64,000 bases of DNA from Robertmurraya andreesenii (GCF_030813005.1 NZ_JAUSTU010000005.1:62001-126000), one strand, 5' to 3'; positions 32,423 through 41,292 are shown, counted from the stretch's first letter. Translations and numbers: made by a program. The notes: generated from the letters alone by a model not told the origin.

Positions 32423-33265
32423 TTATTCGACATAATACATAAATCCAATTGCACCTGGACCAGTATGTGTACTTACGATTGGTGTTGTATAGTCAATATC
32501 CTTCACTTCATAGCCAGTGAGCTCAAATATGGCTTGCTTAATTTTGTGAGCCAATTCCACTCCCTCTGCATGCACAAGCCCAACACCCTTAATCGTCTTT
32601 CCTTTGACATCCTCCGCAAATTCCTTTGCCAAATACTTTGCCGCTTGTGTATGGCTTCTTACCTTTGCAACAGGAGAATAAACTCCGCCTTCAAGTGAAG
32701 CAATCGGCTTAATATTCAAGATGGAGCCAATCATTGCTTTTCCTTTCCCGATCCGCCCACCTTTGATTAAATTTTCAAGCGTATCCACATAAACAAACAA
32801 TCTTGTATTTTCCCTAATATTCTCTACAGAAGCCACAATTTCTTCCACTGTTTTTCCCGCCTGGGCCATTTTTGCAGCCTCGATTACTTGAAAGGCTAAG
32901 GCTCTTGAAATGTAGCGGGAATCAATCACCGTCACCTTTCCCTTCGCCATACTTGCAGCCGATTCTGCAGACTGAACCGTACCGCTCATTCCACCAGTCA
33001 TATGAATCGAAATCACTTCATATCCCTCATCTATTAAGCGATCATAAAGCTCTAAGAATACACCTGTTGGTGGCTGAGAACTCTTAGGTAATTCCTCTGC
33101 GTATTTCATTTTGACCATAAATTCTTCAGGTGTAATATCTTCTCGATCTATATAGGTTTGTCCATCTATATGAATAGACAAGGGGACAACTTCTATTTCA
33201 TATTTATGCAGAACCTCATCGCGCAAATCCACGGTTGAGTCTGTAACTATCTTAATCTTTCCCAA
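32423..33265 (-). CDS. DegV family fatty-acid-binding protein
   Basis: 280 residues. The opening KIVTDSTVDL, the Ser motif SSQPPTGVF, the MSGTV loop and the GGRIGKGKAMIGSILNIKP segment define DegV proteins. In Gram-positives these (FakB) bind a fatty acid and present it to the kinase FakA. One of two DegV proteins in this window (the other is at 57229-58089). No fakA gene is nearby. Confidence 0.9.
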   Translation of the reverse strand: MGKIKIVTDSTVDLRDEVLHKYEIEVVPLSIHIDGQTYIDREDITPEEFMVKMKYAEELPKSSQPPTGVFLELYDRLIDEGYEVISIHMTGGMSGTVQSAESAASMAKGKVTVIDSRYISRALAFQVIEAAKMAQAGKTVEEIVASVENIRENTRLFVYVDTLENLIKGGRIGKGKAMIGSILNIKPIASLEGGVYSPVAKVRSHTQAAKYLAKEFAEDVKGKTIKGVGLVHAEGVELAHKIKQAIFELTGYEVKDIDYTTPIVSTHTGPGAIGFMYYVE

Positions 33266-33404
33266 TCCATCACATCCTAATTGTCATGTAGCTTATTATC
33301 TATTATACACGTACAATCAGCCAGATTTAAAGCTATTTTTGTGAAAATGATATGCCTTCCACATCGGATGATATTTGCTAGCAAACGATAAGGCGGATTC
33401 AGGA

Positions 33405-33716
33405 TTAAAAAATCAGAAAATAAAGCCAGACGAAATGAGTTGCTGTGACCGTAATATATAATGTAACAGAAATTAAAGCAAGAAATCTTAAAATAAATGA
33501 GATGGACTGTTCCATTAGAATTCGAGAAATAATTAGCAGGAATAACGATAACAATACTTTGACAATTAAGAAAGACCATGGGGCGACATCGATTAAATAT
33601 GCCATAAAAGGATTATATTCTTCAATCATGTCACCACGGACACCTATAAACGTGACAAAACCATCGAATACATTTAATACAGATAAGAAAATGAATATTT
33701 TACTCATTTCGATCAT
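33405..33716 (-). CDS. DUF5658 membrane protein
   Basis: 103 residues with three hydrophobic segments (about 5-22, 45-65, 72-98). The pattern LNVFDGFVTFIGVRGDMIEEYNPFM, with conserved Asn, Asp and Glu-x-Asn-Pro, matches the DUF5658 family of unknown function. The ribosome-binding site is weak and the first Met may be either of two ATGs three codons apart. Confidence 0.75.
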   Translation of the reverse strand: MIEMSKIFIFLSVLNVFDGFVTFIGVRGDMIEEYNPFMAYLIDVAPWSFLIVKVLLSLFLLIISRILMEQSISFILRFLALISVTLYITVTATHFVWLYFLIF

Positions 33717-33828
33717 TCAATCTATTTTTCCATTTCATGTCCACTTTAATTTTCCCCATTTCAAAAGAGCCTATTCTTTTGTTCTTTATTAAGAACATTA
33801 TAGCTCTTTAAACAGGAAAAACCAAATA

Positions 33829-33854
33829 AAAAAACCGAGCAAAAAGCCCGGTTT
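33829..33854 (-). terminator. Terminator of tatC
   Basis: A 9-bp stem AAACCGGGC / GCTCGGTTT (one G-U) with a loop of five T is followed by TTTTATTT on the minus strand. Confidence 0.85.
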
Positions 33855-33864
33855 GTTCTAATAA

Positions 33865-34638
33865 TTACTCTACTACCTCATCTTTATCTTCTTCCGCTTG
33901 TTCCTCAAATTGTTCCGCCCATTCTTTTTCCTTCTTTAGTTTTCGCTTATAGACAATTTTTGATAAATTAATACTGATTTCATAAAGGAATAGCAACGGA
34001 ATCGAAACGAGCGTATCTGACATAATATCGGGCGGTGATATAACGACACCTATGATAACAAGAACAAAGTATGCATACTTCCTCATCTTTTGGAGGATAT
34101 ATGGATTAATGATTCCAAGCGATGTTAAGAACATTGCCACAACTGGTAGTTCAAACAAGAATCCGAAAGGAAGAGTCATATGCATGATAAAACGGAAGTA
34201 TTTTTCCGCGGTAAAGTTCGTTACAACCATGTCTCCACTAATATCAACTAAAAACTGCATGATGGTCGGAAAAATAATAAAATATCCAAAGGATAGCCCT
34301 ACGATGAATAAAATAAATAGAGCTGGGATATAGGAAAGAGAAATTTTCTTTTCAATTGGCTTTAATGCAGGTTTGACGAACAACCAGAGCTGCGTAGCTA
34401 TGACTGGAATGGTACCGGCAATCGCAATAACGCTTGCAATCATAAAATAGATCCAGACAATATCACTCGGTCCAAGCACTACTAGCTTCACATCTAAATC
34501 ACGTACAAACCAATTATATATTTCCTTCACATAAATAAAGCCTACTACAAAAAAAACGAGAAAAGCGGCTACAGATATAATTAATCTTTTTCTTAATTCA
34601 TCCAAGTGCTCAATTAGGTTTAGTTCTTTATCTTCCAT
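33865..34638 (-). CDS. tatC: Twin-arginine translocase subunit TatC
   Basis: The polytopic receptor component of the Tat pathway, which exports folded proteins bearing twin-arginine signals. 257 residues with six membrane segments and the conserved N-terminal HLDELRKRL. The C-terminal tail is highly charged (EEQAEEDKDEVVE). With TatA upstream it forms a minimal two-component TatAC system. ATG has AGGAGAACACAC upstream. Confidence 0.95.
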   Translation of the reverse strand: MEDKELNLIEHLDELRKRLIISVAAFLVFFVVGFIYVKEIYNWFVRDLDVKLVVLGPSDIVWIYFMIASVIAIAGTIPVIATQLWLFVKPALKPIEKKISLSYIPALFILFIVGLSFGYFIIFPTIMQFLVDISGDMVVTNFTAEKYFRFIMHMTLPFGFLFELPVVAMFLTSLGIINPYILQKMRKYAYFVLVIIGVVISPPDIMSDTLVSIPLLFLYEISINLSKIVYKRKLKKEKEWAEQFEEQAEEDKDEVVE

Positions 34639-34702
34639 ACTGTGTGTTCTCCTGCCTACTAATTGTCGTAAATTATTTTATCATTAGACTCTGCCAGATA
34701 CC

Positions 34703-34770
34703 GCCTTATACATGTGCGTTCACTAAGATATTCGCACCGAATAAAACCCGTTCACGCACAAGTATAAGGC
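34703..34770. repeat. Imperfect palindromic repeat, copy B (68 bp)
   Basis: 17-base arms GCCTTATACATGTGCGT and ACGCACAAGTATAAGGC (one mismatch) enclose 34 bases. The reverse complement aligns with copy A at 29875-29943. It lies in the 250-base gap between tatA and tatC, beyond the tatA terminator. Confidence 0.68.
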
Positions 34771-34860
34771 TATATCAACAAGTGTTTATTAACAAAGCCT
34801 ACCATTATGAAGACGGCTTGCGGAATTAGTATAGCATGAATTCCAATCATTTCAATGAAG

Positions 34861-34889
34861 AAAAAAAGTGTAAGATAAAAATCTCACAC
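34861..34889 (-). terminator. Terminator of tatA
   Basis: A stem GTGTGAGAT / ATCTTACAC (one wobble) is followed by seven T on the minus strand, directly past the tatA stop. It separates tatA transcription from tatC. Confidence 0.85.
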
Positions 34890-34890
34890 C

Positions 34891-35103
34891 TTATTTTGTA
34901 ATTTTTGTCATTTCTTTGATTTCTTTCTTTTCTTCTTCGAACTCTTCCATAACATCACTTGTTAATTCACGAGTAGATTTCTTAAATTCACGAAGGGTCT
35001 GCCCAAAAGCTCTGCCGATCTCTGGAAGTTTCTTCGGACCGAAGATAATTAAAGCTAAAACTAAAATCAAGATTAATCCAGGTACTCCGATGTTTGATAA
35101 CAT
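34891..35103 (-). CDS. tatA: Twin-arginine translocase subunit TatA
   Basis: The 70-residue pore-forming subunit: a membrane helix at about 6-21, then the signature FGPKKLPEIGRAFGQTLREFK forming the hinge and amphipathic helix, then an acidic tail. ATG is preceded by AAAGGGGTTGTTCTACC. Confidence 0.95.
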   Translation of the reverse strand: MLSNIGVPGLILILVLALIIFGPKKLPEIGRAFGQTLREFKKSTRELTSDVMEEFEEEKKEIKEMTKITK

Positions 35104-35255
35104 GGTAGAACAACCCCTTTATTAATAACTTGTAATACATAATGATTATAGTATTTTTCGAGCCCTTTATGGGAGATATCGATGATTGTTCATAAGATCT
35201 TCACATTCTTTATGAAATTTTCTTTTTTGTGACTTACATCATTTTCAAGTATGGC

Positions 35256-36524
35256 TCAAATGAGTAAATTAAATAGATCCCTGTCTTTATTAACCTCAGT
35301 ATAGGAAAAACCCTTCTTATTTAATCTACTTATTAAATCATTATAGTTTTCCCTCTTCTGAAGTTCAATCCCTACTAATGCAGGACCGTTTTCTTTGTTG
35401 TTCTTTTTCGTGTATTCAAACCTTGTAATATCATCAGTAGGACCCAATACCTCGTCTAAAAACTCTCTTAATGCACCGGCTCTCTGCGGAAAATTAACAA
35501 TGAAGTAATATAAAAGGCCTTCATAGAGCAAGGATCTCTCCTTAATCTCTTGCATCCTTCCGATATCATTGTTGCCTCCACTTATCACACAGACAACGGT
35601 CTTCCCTTTAATTTCCTCCTTATATAAATCAAGTGCGGCAATCGTCAACGCACCAGCAGGCTCTGCGACAATCGCATGCTCATTATAAAGCTCCAAAATA
35701 CTGGTGCATACCTTCCCCTCTGATACAAGCAAAATATCATCTAAAAGGTCCTGACAAATATCAAAGGTCTTGCTTCCAACACACATGACAGCAGTACCGT
35801 CGATGAATTTGTCAATATCTGCAAGTGCAGTAACCGTTCCTTGCTCAATCGATGTCTTCATAGAAGGCGCCCCAACAGATTCCACACCAACCAATTTGGT
35901 TGTTGGAGAGATGCTCTTAATGTAGGTGCTTAGGCCAGACATCAAGCCTCCTCCTCCAATGCTGCCGAAGACATAATCAATCTTTTCTTCACAATCATTC
36001 AGAATTTCTACAGCAACAGTCCCTTGCCCGGCAATCACCATTTCATCATCAAAAGGATGGATAAAAGCACGATTTTCATTCTCCGCACAAATGAAAGCCT
36101 CTCGGGAGGATGCATCAAAGGTATCCCCTACTAATATAATTTCGACGTTGTCACGTCCAAACAGCTCCACCTGCTTTATTTTTTGCTTTGGAGTCGTCGT
36201 TGGCATAAAAATTTTCCCGTGCACACCTAAATGGCGACAAGCAAAAGCCACTCCCTGTGCATGGTTACCAGCACTCGCACAAACAACCCCATTTTTGAGT
36301 TGCTCCGTACTTAAGGATTTAACCTTGTAATAGGCACCCCTTAACTTAAAAGAACGAACATGCTGCAAATCCTCCCGTTTTAAGTAAACATTACAGGAGT
36401 ACTTTTCAGAAAGACGTTCATTTTTTTGTAACGGCGTATGGGCAACGATATCCTTTAGCTGCTGGTATGCAATGATAATATCTTCCACTTGCACCCATTT
36501 TCGTTTTAGTACCTTCTGTTCCAT
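35256..36524 (-). CDS. ilvA: Threonine ammonia-lyase (biosynthetic)
   Basis: PLP enzyme deaminating threonine to 2-oxobutyrate, the first step toward isoleucine. PLP lysine in RSFKLRGAY, phosphate-binding GSIGGGGLMSGL, and a single C-terminal ACT-like regulatory domain (from about 330, LLYYFIVNFPQRAGALREFL), the 422-residue form common in Bacillus. No T-box leader was found in the 145 bases upstream. Confidence 0.96.
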   Translation of the reverse strand: MEQKVLKRKWVQVEDIIIAYQQLKDIVAHTPLQKNERLSEKYSCNVYLKREDLQHVRSFKLRGAYYKVKSLSTEQLKNGVVCASAGNHAQGVAFACRHLGVHGKIFMPTTTPKQKIKQVELFGRDNVEIILVGDTFDASSREAFICAENENRAFIHPFDDEMVIAGQGTVAVEILNDCEEKIDYVFGSIGGGGLMSGLSTYIKSISPTTKLVGVESVGAPSMKTSIEQGTVTALADIDKFIDGTAVMCVGSKTFDICQDLLDDILLVSEGKVCTSILELYNEHAIVAEPAGALTIAALDLYKEEIKGKTVVCVISGGNNDIGRMQEIKERSLLYEGLLYYFIVNFPQRAGALREFLDEVLGPTDDITRFEYTKKNNKENGPALVGIELQKRENYNDLISRLNKKGFSYTEVNKDRDLFNLLI

Positions 36525-36669
36525 ATCATTCCCTCATTTCTCCGTTAATTTAATTTGATCATTATAGCATGTTCTTTCGATTTTTATAAGAGTGTTTTTA
36601 TAAAATTTATAGTTTTCTTTCAATTCAAAACACAATACGCCCCCCCTGTCGAAACAAGGGGGCTTGTCC

Positions 36670-37401
36670 TTAAGATGCATTGGATAATGTCTCTAGTTCC
36701 TTTCGGATAATTCCTTCAATATGGGCTGCAAGTTCCTTTGCATTCATATTTTCATAAACGTTAGGACCGATGGGTGAGCAAATTGTCACTTTAATTTTCG
36801 CTGGTTTGATAAGACGTCCGTTCTTTTCAAACACTTCGGAGGTCCCTTTTATACAAACTGGAATAATGGGTACCTTGGCATCTGTTGCAAGCCTAAAGCT
36901 TCCCGACTTAAATTCTCCCATTTCGCCGCCCTTGCTCCTTGTCCCCTCTGGAAAGACTACAAGAGAATGTCCTTGGCGCAGGATTTCTGCTCCTTCTCGG
37001 ATGGAGCGAATGGCTTGACGGCGATCACTACGATCGAGAAACACGCAATTGATGACTTCCATCCAGGAAGAAATAATCGGAACCTTTTTTACTTCAATTT
37101 TAGAAATAAAGCCAAAGGGCTTTTCAATGAAACCGAGGAGGGTCGGAACATCAAAATCTCCCTCATGATTGCTAATAAAAACAACGGGGCCAGCAGGAAT
37201 CTTCTCTTGCCCAACCACTTCAATCTTAGAGCCGGTTATTTTCATGATCGTCCTCGACCATCTCTTTGGCATGTCATGGATCCTTCTATCCCTTTCCTCG
37301 ACTGGGATCTCAGATGACAGTTTTCTCATTTTTCTCAAAGTCGGGACACTGTAAATCAAATAACCCGCCATATAAAAAAAGCATGTGACTAAACGAAGCA
37401 T
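36670..37401 (-). CDS. plsC: 1-acyl-sn-glycerol-3-phosphate acyltransferase
   Basis: 243 residues, membrane-associated. The acyltransferase boxes NHEGDFD (catalytic His-x4-Asp) and FPEGTRSKGG are present. It makes phosphatidic acid from lysophosphatidate. ATG at 37401 follows AGGAGGAGAGAC. A GC-rich hairpin (GCCCCC / GGGGGC) lies below the stop but lacks a T-run. Adjacent to dfrA-thyA, as in B. subtilis. Confidence 0.93.
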   Translation of the reverse strand: MLRLVTCFFYMAGYLIYSVPTLRKMRKLSSEIPVEERDRRIHDMPKRWSRTIMKITGSKIEVVGQEKIPAGPVVFISNHEGDFDVPTLLGFIEKPFGFISKIEVKKVPIISSWMEVINCVFLDRSDRRQAIRSIREGAEILRQGHSLVVFPEGTRSKGGEMGEFKSGSFRLATDAKVPIIPVCIKGTSEVFEKNGRLIKPAKIKVTICSPIGPNVYENMNAKELAAHIEGIIRKELETLSNAS

Positions 37402-37436
37402 GTCTCTCCTCCTAATTGCTAACAAAGCTGCCTAGC

Positions 37437-37931
37437 TTAAGGCTGTTTTCGTTCATAAACAGTGAATTCATAATCATAAGGATTCTTCTCATCCTTTAAT
37501 CCTTTTTCTGTGGAAGTTAGCTGCCACTCGTTCATATCGATTTCAGGAAAAAAGGTATCCCCTTGAAAATCCTCATGAATGATCGTGATGTAAAGGCGCC
37601 CCACTTCTCGGAGAAGCTGTTTGAAAATTTCTGCACCGCCGATCACAAAAAATTCTTCCTCAGGCTTCTGTTTGCAATAAGAGAGAAAATCCTCGATTTG
37701 ATAAAAAACGGTGCAGTCATCACGACTAAAGCTTGGATTTCTCGTAATGATGATATTTTCTCTCCCCGGCAAGGCACGGCCAATCGATTCAAATGTTTTT
37801 CTGCCCATGACAATGGGGTGTCCCATTGTCACCCGTTTGAAGTTCTTCAAGTCCTCCGGCAAATGCCACGGAAGCTCGTTATCCTTGCCAATGACCCGGT
37901 TATCATCCATCGCCACAATAAAAGAGATCAT
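37437..37931 (-). CDS. dfrA: Dihydrofolate reductase
   Basis: 164 residues. FIVAMDDNRVIGKDNELPWHLPEDLKNFK shows the substrate pocket with the catalytic Asp in the usual position, GRKTFESIGRALPGR binds NADPH, and FVIGGAEIF is conserved. It regenerates tetrahydrofolate after thymidylate synthesis; its start overlaps the thyA stop by 4 bases. Confidence 0.97.
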   Translation of the reverse strand: MISFIVAMDDNRVIGKDNELPWHLPEDLKNFKRVTMGHPIVMGRKTFESIGRALPGRENIIITRNPSFSRDDCTVFYQIEDFLSYCKQKPEEEFFVIGGAEIFKQLLREVGRLYITIIHEDFQGDTFFPEIDMNEWQLTSTEKGLKDEKNPYDYEFTVYERKQP

Positions 37932-38722
37932 ACGCTCACAGCTCCCTTAATATGAGGATGGGCTACATAATCCACGAGCTCAAAGTCCTCGTACTTAAAT
38001 TGAAAAATATCTTTTACTCCAGGATTGATTTTCATTTTTGGTAGCGGATACGGTTCTCTTGTTAATTGTAGCTGAACCTGTTCCAGGTGATTATTATAAA
38101 TATGGGCATCCCCTAATGTATGTATGAATTCACCAGGCTCTAAGTCACATACCTGTGCAATCATTAAGGTTAACAAAGCATAAGAAGCGATGTTAAAGGG
38201 CACCCCGAGGAAAATATCTGCAGAGCGCTGATAGAGCTGACAGGATAGCTTTCCATCTGCTACATGAAATTGGAAGAGACAATGACATGGTGGCAGTGCC
38301 ATCTTATCAAGATCCCCTACATTCCAAGCGTTGACAATTAACCTTCTTGAATCGGGATTCGTCTTGATTTGTTCGATTAATTGTCGAATCTGGTCAACCG
38401 TTGTTCCGTCGGCAGAAGTCCAGGAACGCCATTGATGACCATAGACTGGGCCTAAATTCCCCTCTTCATCCGCCCACTCATTCCAAATACGGACTCCATT
38501 TTCCTGAAGATACTTAATATTCGTATCCCCAGAGAGAAACCAGAGCAGCTCATGGATAATGGATTTCAAATGTAATTTCTTCGTCGTCACAACCGGAAAG
38601 CCATCAGCTAAGTTAAAGCGCATTTGATAGCCAAAGGTACTAATCGTACCCGTACCAGTTCGGTCCTGTTTTTTTACGCCATTTTCTAACACATGTCTAC
38701 AAAGATCTAGATATTGTTTCAT
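37928..38722 (-). CDS. thyA: Thymidylate synthase
   Basis: 264 residues, the E. coli ThyA/B. subtilis ThyB type. Catalytic Cys in ALPPCHCLFQFHV, the folate- and dUMP-binding segments RSADIFLGVPFNIASYA and DAHIYNNHLEQV. It methylates dUMP to dTMP using methylene-tetrahydrofolate. First gene of the thyA-dfrA operon. ATG preceded by AAAAGGTGTGGAAAA. Confidence 0.97.
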   Translation of the reverse strand: MKQYLDLCRHVLENGVKKQDRTGTGTISTFGYQMRFNLADGFPVVTTKKLHLKSIIHELLWFLSGDTNIKYLQENGVRIWNEWADEEGNLGPVYGHQWRSWTSADGTTVDQIRQLIEQIKTNPDSRRLIVNAWNVGDLDKMALPPCHCLFQFHVADGKLSCQLYQRSADIFLGVPFNIASYALLTLMIAQVCDLEPGEFIHTLGDAHIYNNHLEQVQLQLTREPYPLPKMKINPGVKDIFQFKYEDFELVDYVAHPHIKGAVSV

Positions 38723-38782
38723 TTTTCCACACCTTTTCCCTTTTTACATGGTTCTAATTCTACCATACATGATGTGGCAATT

Positions 38783-39484
38783 TCACTTTAGATTTTTGAT
38801 ATATTCGTATGTTTTGGGTGCTCGCTTCTTTAGGACCAATTTATTTGTAGCATCTATATAGTACATTGCAAAGCTTTCCGCAAAATATTCCTCTGGGAAT
38901 GAAAGCATATAGGTCTGCCCAGGAAAAAGCACATTTTTTTCCTTTGACCAAATTTTTAGGAATATGGGATCAAATCTGATATTGTTATACACAATTTGAT
39001 CGATCGAATGGGCAAGCTCATGCAGCTCTAAATTCACCGAACCATGCCCCATCCCTCTTTCACTGAAACCGATTTTCGCCAGAACCATGGAGCTCCCACC
39101 TATCCCAGGGACGTCATCCCACTGTTTTTGACTCTTGTAGCCTCTTGGGGTAACCCCTTTTAAATGATTGGCTGTCGGGTTATCGGTCAGCTTGCCATTA
39201 AAAAGCTTTATATGGATGCCATTTTGTTGTATTTTAGCTAATAGAGAGTTTGGTAGTTGATGAATATTAGTGATCATGGAAGCTGCCTTTTTCTCATCGA
39301 AAGCTTCATCAGGCAGTATGATGATTTCATTCACGGGATCCTCATCCTGTAGGTGAAGAGTTTCCCTCAAGAAGGACGCATGGGGATAATCCTTTAGTAG
39401 AATCCCATCATAGGAAGCGGAGGAGCGTCCAAGAATTGCAAGTGAGAATATCCAAACGATTATAAAAAGGAATAGCTTTCGCAT
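38783..39484 (-). CDS. Secreted metalloprotease with anthrax-lethal-factor-like (ATLF) domain
   Basis: Signal peptide at about 1-23. The zinc motif is HELAHSID (HExxH) and the third ligand Glu lies in EEYFAESFAMYY, with the Tyr expected for lethal-factor-like and PPEP-like gluzincins. 233 residues means a bare protease domain without toxin-entry regions, as in Pro-Pro endopeptidases. The substrate is unknown; an envelope or secreted protein is likely. ATG preceded by AGAAAGGGAAGAG. First gene after thyA in the accessory block. Confidence 0.85.
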   Translation of the reverse strand: MRKLFLFIIVWIFSLAILGRSSASYDGILLKDYPHASFLRETLHLQDEDPVNEIIILPDEAFDEKKAASMITNIHQLPNSLLAKIQQNGIHIKLFNGKLTDNPTANHLKGVTPRGYKSQKQWDDVPGIGGSSMVLAKIGFSERGMGHGSVNLELHELAHSIDQIVYNNIRFDPIFLKIWSKEKNVLFPGQTYMLSFPEEYFAESFAMYYIDATNKLVLKKRAPKTYEYIKNLK

Positions 39485-39519
39485 TTTTCTCTTCCCTTTC
39501 TATTCATAGGAGGTATGAC

Positions 39520-39891
39520 ATGATTGAAGTTATCGATCCTTCACATACTCTTTATGCCATTTATTTAGAGGTCCCAAATGCCGCCACCGTCAAGGTTGGG
39601 AAACTAGGAGTCTATTTTTTTCAAAAGGGTATGTATATTTACGTGGGGAGTGCAAAACGGAATATTTTGGCCCGAATCGACCGACATAAACGGGTTGATA
39701 AGCGATTAAAATGGCATTTCGATTATTTACGACCCTATGGTACCATTACGAGAATTATAACATATGAAGGAACAATCGGAGAGTGTGTGCTTGCTGAGAA
39801 AATTAGGAAGGAAGTTGGAGGCAGTCTTCCAGTCAAGAGATTTGGTTCCTCAGACTGCAGATGCCCATCGCATTTAATCTACTTTTCATAA
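39520..39891 (+). CDS. GIY-YIG-like nuclease domain protein (DUF123)
   Basis: 123 residues. LGVYFFQKGMYIYVGSAKRNILARIDRH carries the GIY-YIG-like Tyr and Gly positions, and the C-terminus has SSDCRCPSHLIYF with two Cys and a His, typical of the DUF123 family related to GIY-YIG nucleases. ATG follows AGGAGGTATGAC. It is divergent from the protease gene with only 35 bases between, so its promoter must be very compact or lie within that gene. Confidence 0.82.
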   Translation: MIEVIDPSHTLYAIYLEVPNAATVKVGKLGVYFFQKGMYIYVGSAKRNILARIDRHKRVDKRLKWHFDYLRPYGTITRIITYEGTIGECVLAEKIRKEVGGSLPVKRFGSSDCRCPSHLIYFS

Positions 39892-39910
39892 AAAATATGT
39901 AATTCTCGAC

Positions 39911-39961
39911 AAAAGACGAGCCGGCTGGAAGACTAATATCAAGCTTCCAGGCCAGCTCGTC
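39911..39961 (-). terminator. Terminator of the yceG-telA-terD operon
   Basis: A long stem (GACGAGC, GG and CTGGAAG pairing with CTTCCAG, CC and GCTCGTC, with small bulges) is followed by TTTTGTC on the minus strand. It lies 60 bases beyond the terD stop. Confidence 0.65.
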
Positions 39962-40019
39962 ATAAATTTCAATAGACCTCAAAGAAGGCAGACACATGGA
40001 CAGCCTTCCATTCTTCAAC

Positions 40020-40601
40020 TTAAACCTGTAATCCAAAATTGCGGCATAAGGCAGCTAGTCCACCTGAAAAGCCGCTACCGACTGCATTGAATTTCCAGTC
40101 GCCATTATGCTTGTATAACTCGCAAATGACCACAGCTGTTTCTACGGAGAAATCCTCTCCAAGATCATATCGGAGAATTTCCTGGTTATTATCCTCATTG
40201 ACCACTCGTACAAAAGCATTGGACACCTGACCAAAGTTCTGATTCCTTAGCTCAGCATCATGAATCGTAACTGTTATGGCGATTTTCTCAATATTAGCAG
40301 GGACCTTGCTAAAATCAATCTTGATTTGCTCGTCATCCCCGTCTCCTTCCCCTGTACGGTTATCCCCTGTATGTTCGACTGATTGAGAAGGATGAACGAG
40401 ATTATTGTAGAACACAAAATCCAAATCCTGGGTTGCTTTTCCGTTTTGATCTGTTAAGAAGGCCGAAGCATCTAAATCAAAGTCCTGACCGCCATCATAA
40501 CGATTTGTATCCCAGCCCAACCCAACAATCACCCTCGTTAGTCCTGGGTTTGTTTTCGTTAAATCAATACGCTGACCCTTAGATAAATTAATCGTACCCA
40601 T
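40020..40601 (-). CDS. TerD family protein (YceC-like)
   Basis: 193 residues. TerD hallmarks: LSKGQRIDLTKTNPGL at the start, DFDLDASAFL and GDNRTGEGDGDDEQI, which form the two calcium-binding sites, and the QNFGQVSNAFVRVV strand. TerD proteins are cytosolic Ca-binding stress proteins of Ter loci. ATG at 40601 with GAGGTGA 9 bases upstream; a GTG three codons earlier abuts it. Last gene of the yceG-telA-terD-terD operon. Confidence 0.94.
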   Translation of the reverse strand: MGTINLSKGQRIDLTKTNPGLTRVIVGLGWDTNRYDGGQDFDLDASAFLTDQNGKATQDLDFVFYNNLVHPSQSVEHTGDNRTGEGDGDDEQIKIDFSKVPANIEKIAITVTIHDAELRNQNFGQVSNAFVRVVNEDNNQEILRYDLGEDFSVETAVVICELYKHNGDWKFNAVGSGFSGGLAALCRNFGLQV

Positions 40602-40683
40602 TTTCTTCACCTCTTAAAAGATTTGATTTTTATAGAAGACTTGTTTCCCAGGGCATACCTGCGAAAATAGCCTCATCACTTAA

Positions 40684-41292
40684 TTATGAATAGGTTCTGA
40701 CAACCTCACCTAAGCTGGCAAAGGTTGTTCCAGTTCCTACAGCCGCAAATTTCCAATCAGTTCCATGGCGATATATTTCTCCGACGATTAGAGTTGTTTT
40801 GCCGCTATAATCATCTGTCAAATTGTAATGAATGAGCTCTTGTCCATTTGTTGGGTTAACAACACGAATAAACGCATTGCGAATCATGCCAAAATGCTGT
40901 CTTCTCTTGACACAATCATAAATATTCACAACGAAGACAAGCTTTTGAATATGGGCTGGAATACGACTTAAATCCACATTAATTTGCTCATCATCTCCAT
41001 CCCCATGTCCAGTAAGGTTATCGCCCGTATGCTGGACACTGCCATCATTGCTTCTTAAATTGCCAAAGTAAATCACGTCACTGTTATTTCTTAATCGGTC
41101 TCCCTCACCAAGCATGATGACAGAAGCGTCACAGTCAATGTTTGCGCCTCCGCCCCCGCCGAATAATGAGCCTAGAAGGCCTCCCCCACGATTTTCAACA
41201 GGGTCCCAGCCTAGACCAACCATGATTCGAGAAAGCCCTGGATTTCCTTTTGTTAAATCGACACGCTGACCTTTTTGTAAATTAATTGCCAT
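40684..41292 (-). CDS. TerD family protein with Gly-rich insertion
   Basis: A 202-residue paralogue of the neighbouring TerDs. Instead of the usual GGxDFDLDASVF, it has a Gly-rich insertion (GGGLLGSLFGGGGG) before NIDCDASVIML, keeping the Asp ligands but adding a Cys. GDNLTGHGDGDDEQI is intact. ATG at 41292 preceded by AAGAGGTGAAAACA. Cotranscribed with telA upstream and terD downstream. Confidence 0.93.
   Translation of the reverse strand: MAINLQKGQRVDLTKGNPGLSRIMVGLGWDPVENRGGGLLGSLFGGGGGANIDCDASVIMLGEGDRLRNNSDVIYFGNLRSNDGSVQHTGDNLTGHGDGDDEQINVDLSRIPAHIQKLVFVVNIYDCVKRRQHFGMIRNAFIRVVNPTNGQELIHYNLTDDYSGKTTLIVGEIYRHGTDWKFAAVGTGTTFASLGEVVRTYS

Noticed and set aside
33345..33395. Further copy of the palindromic repeat near ATAAGGCGG
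   Set aside because: Only the terminal ATAAGGCGG matches and the left arm is not complementary over enough length.
36525..36669. T-box leader before ilvA
   Set aside because: No GGTGG-type T-box sequence and too little space; only a short untranslated region and the plsC-side hairpin are present.
39833..40036. 67-codon minus-strand frame below terD
   Set aside because: Overlaps the GIY-YIG gene end and the terminator hairpin; no ribosome-binding site.
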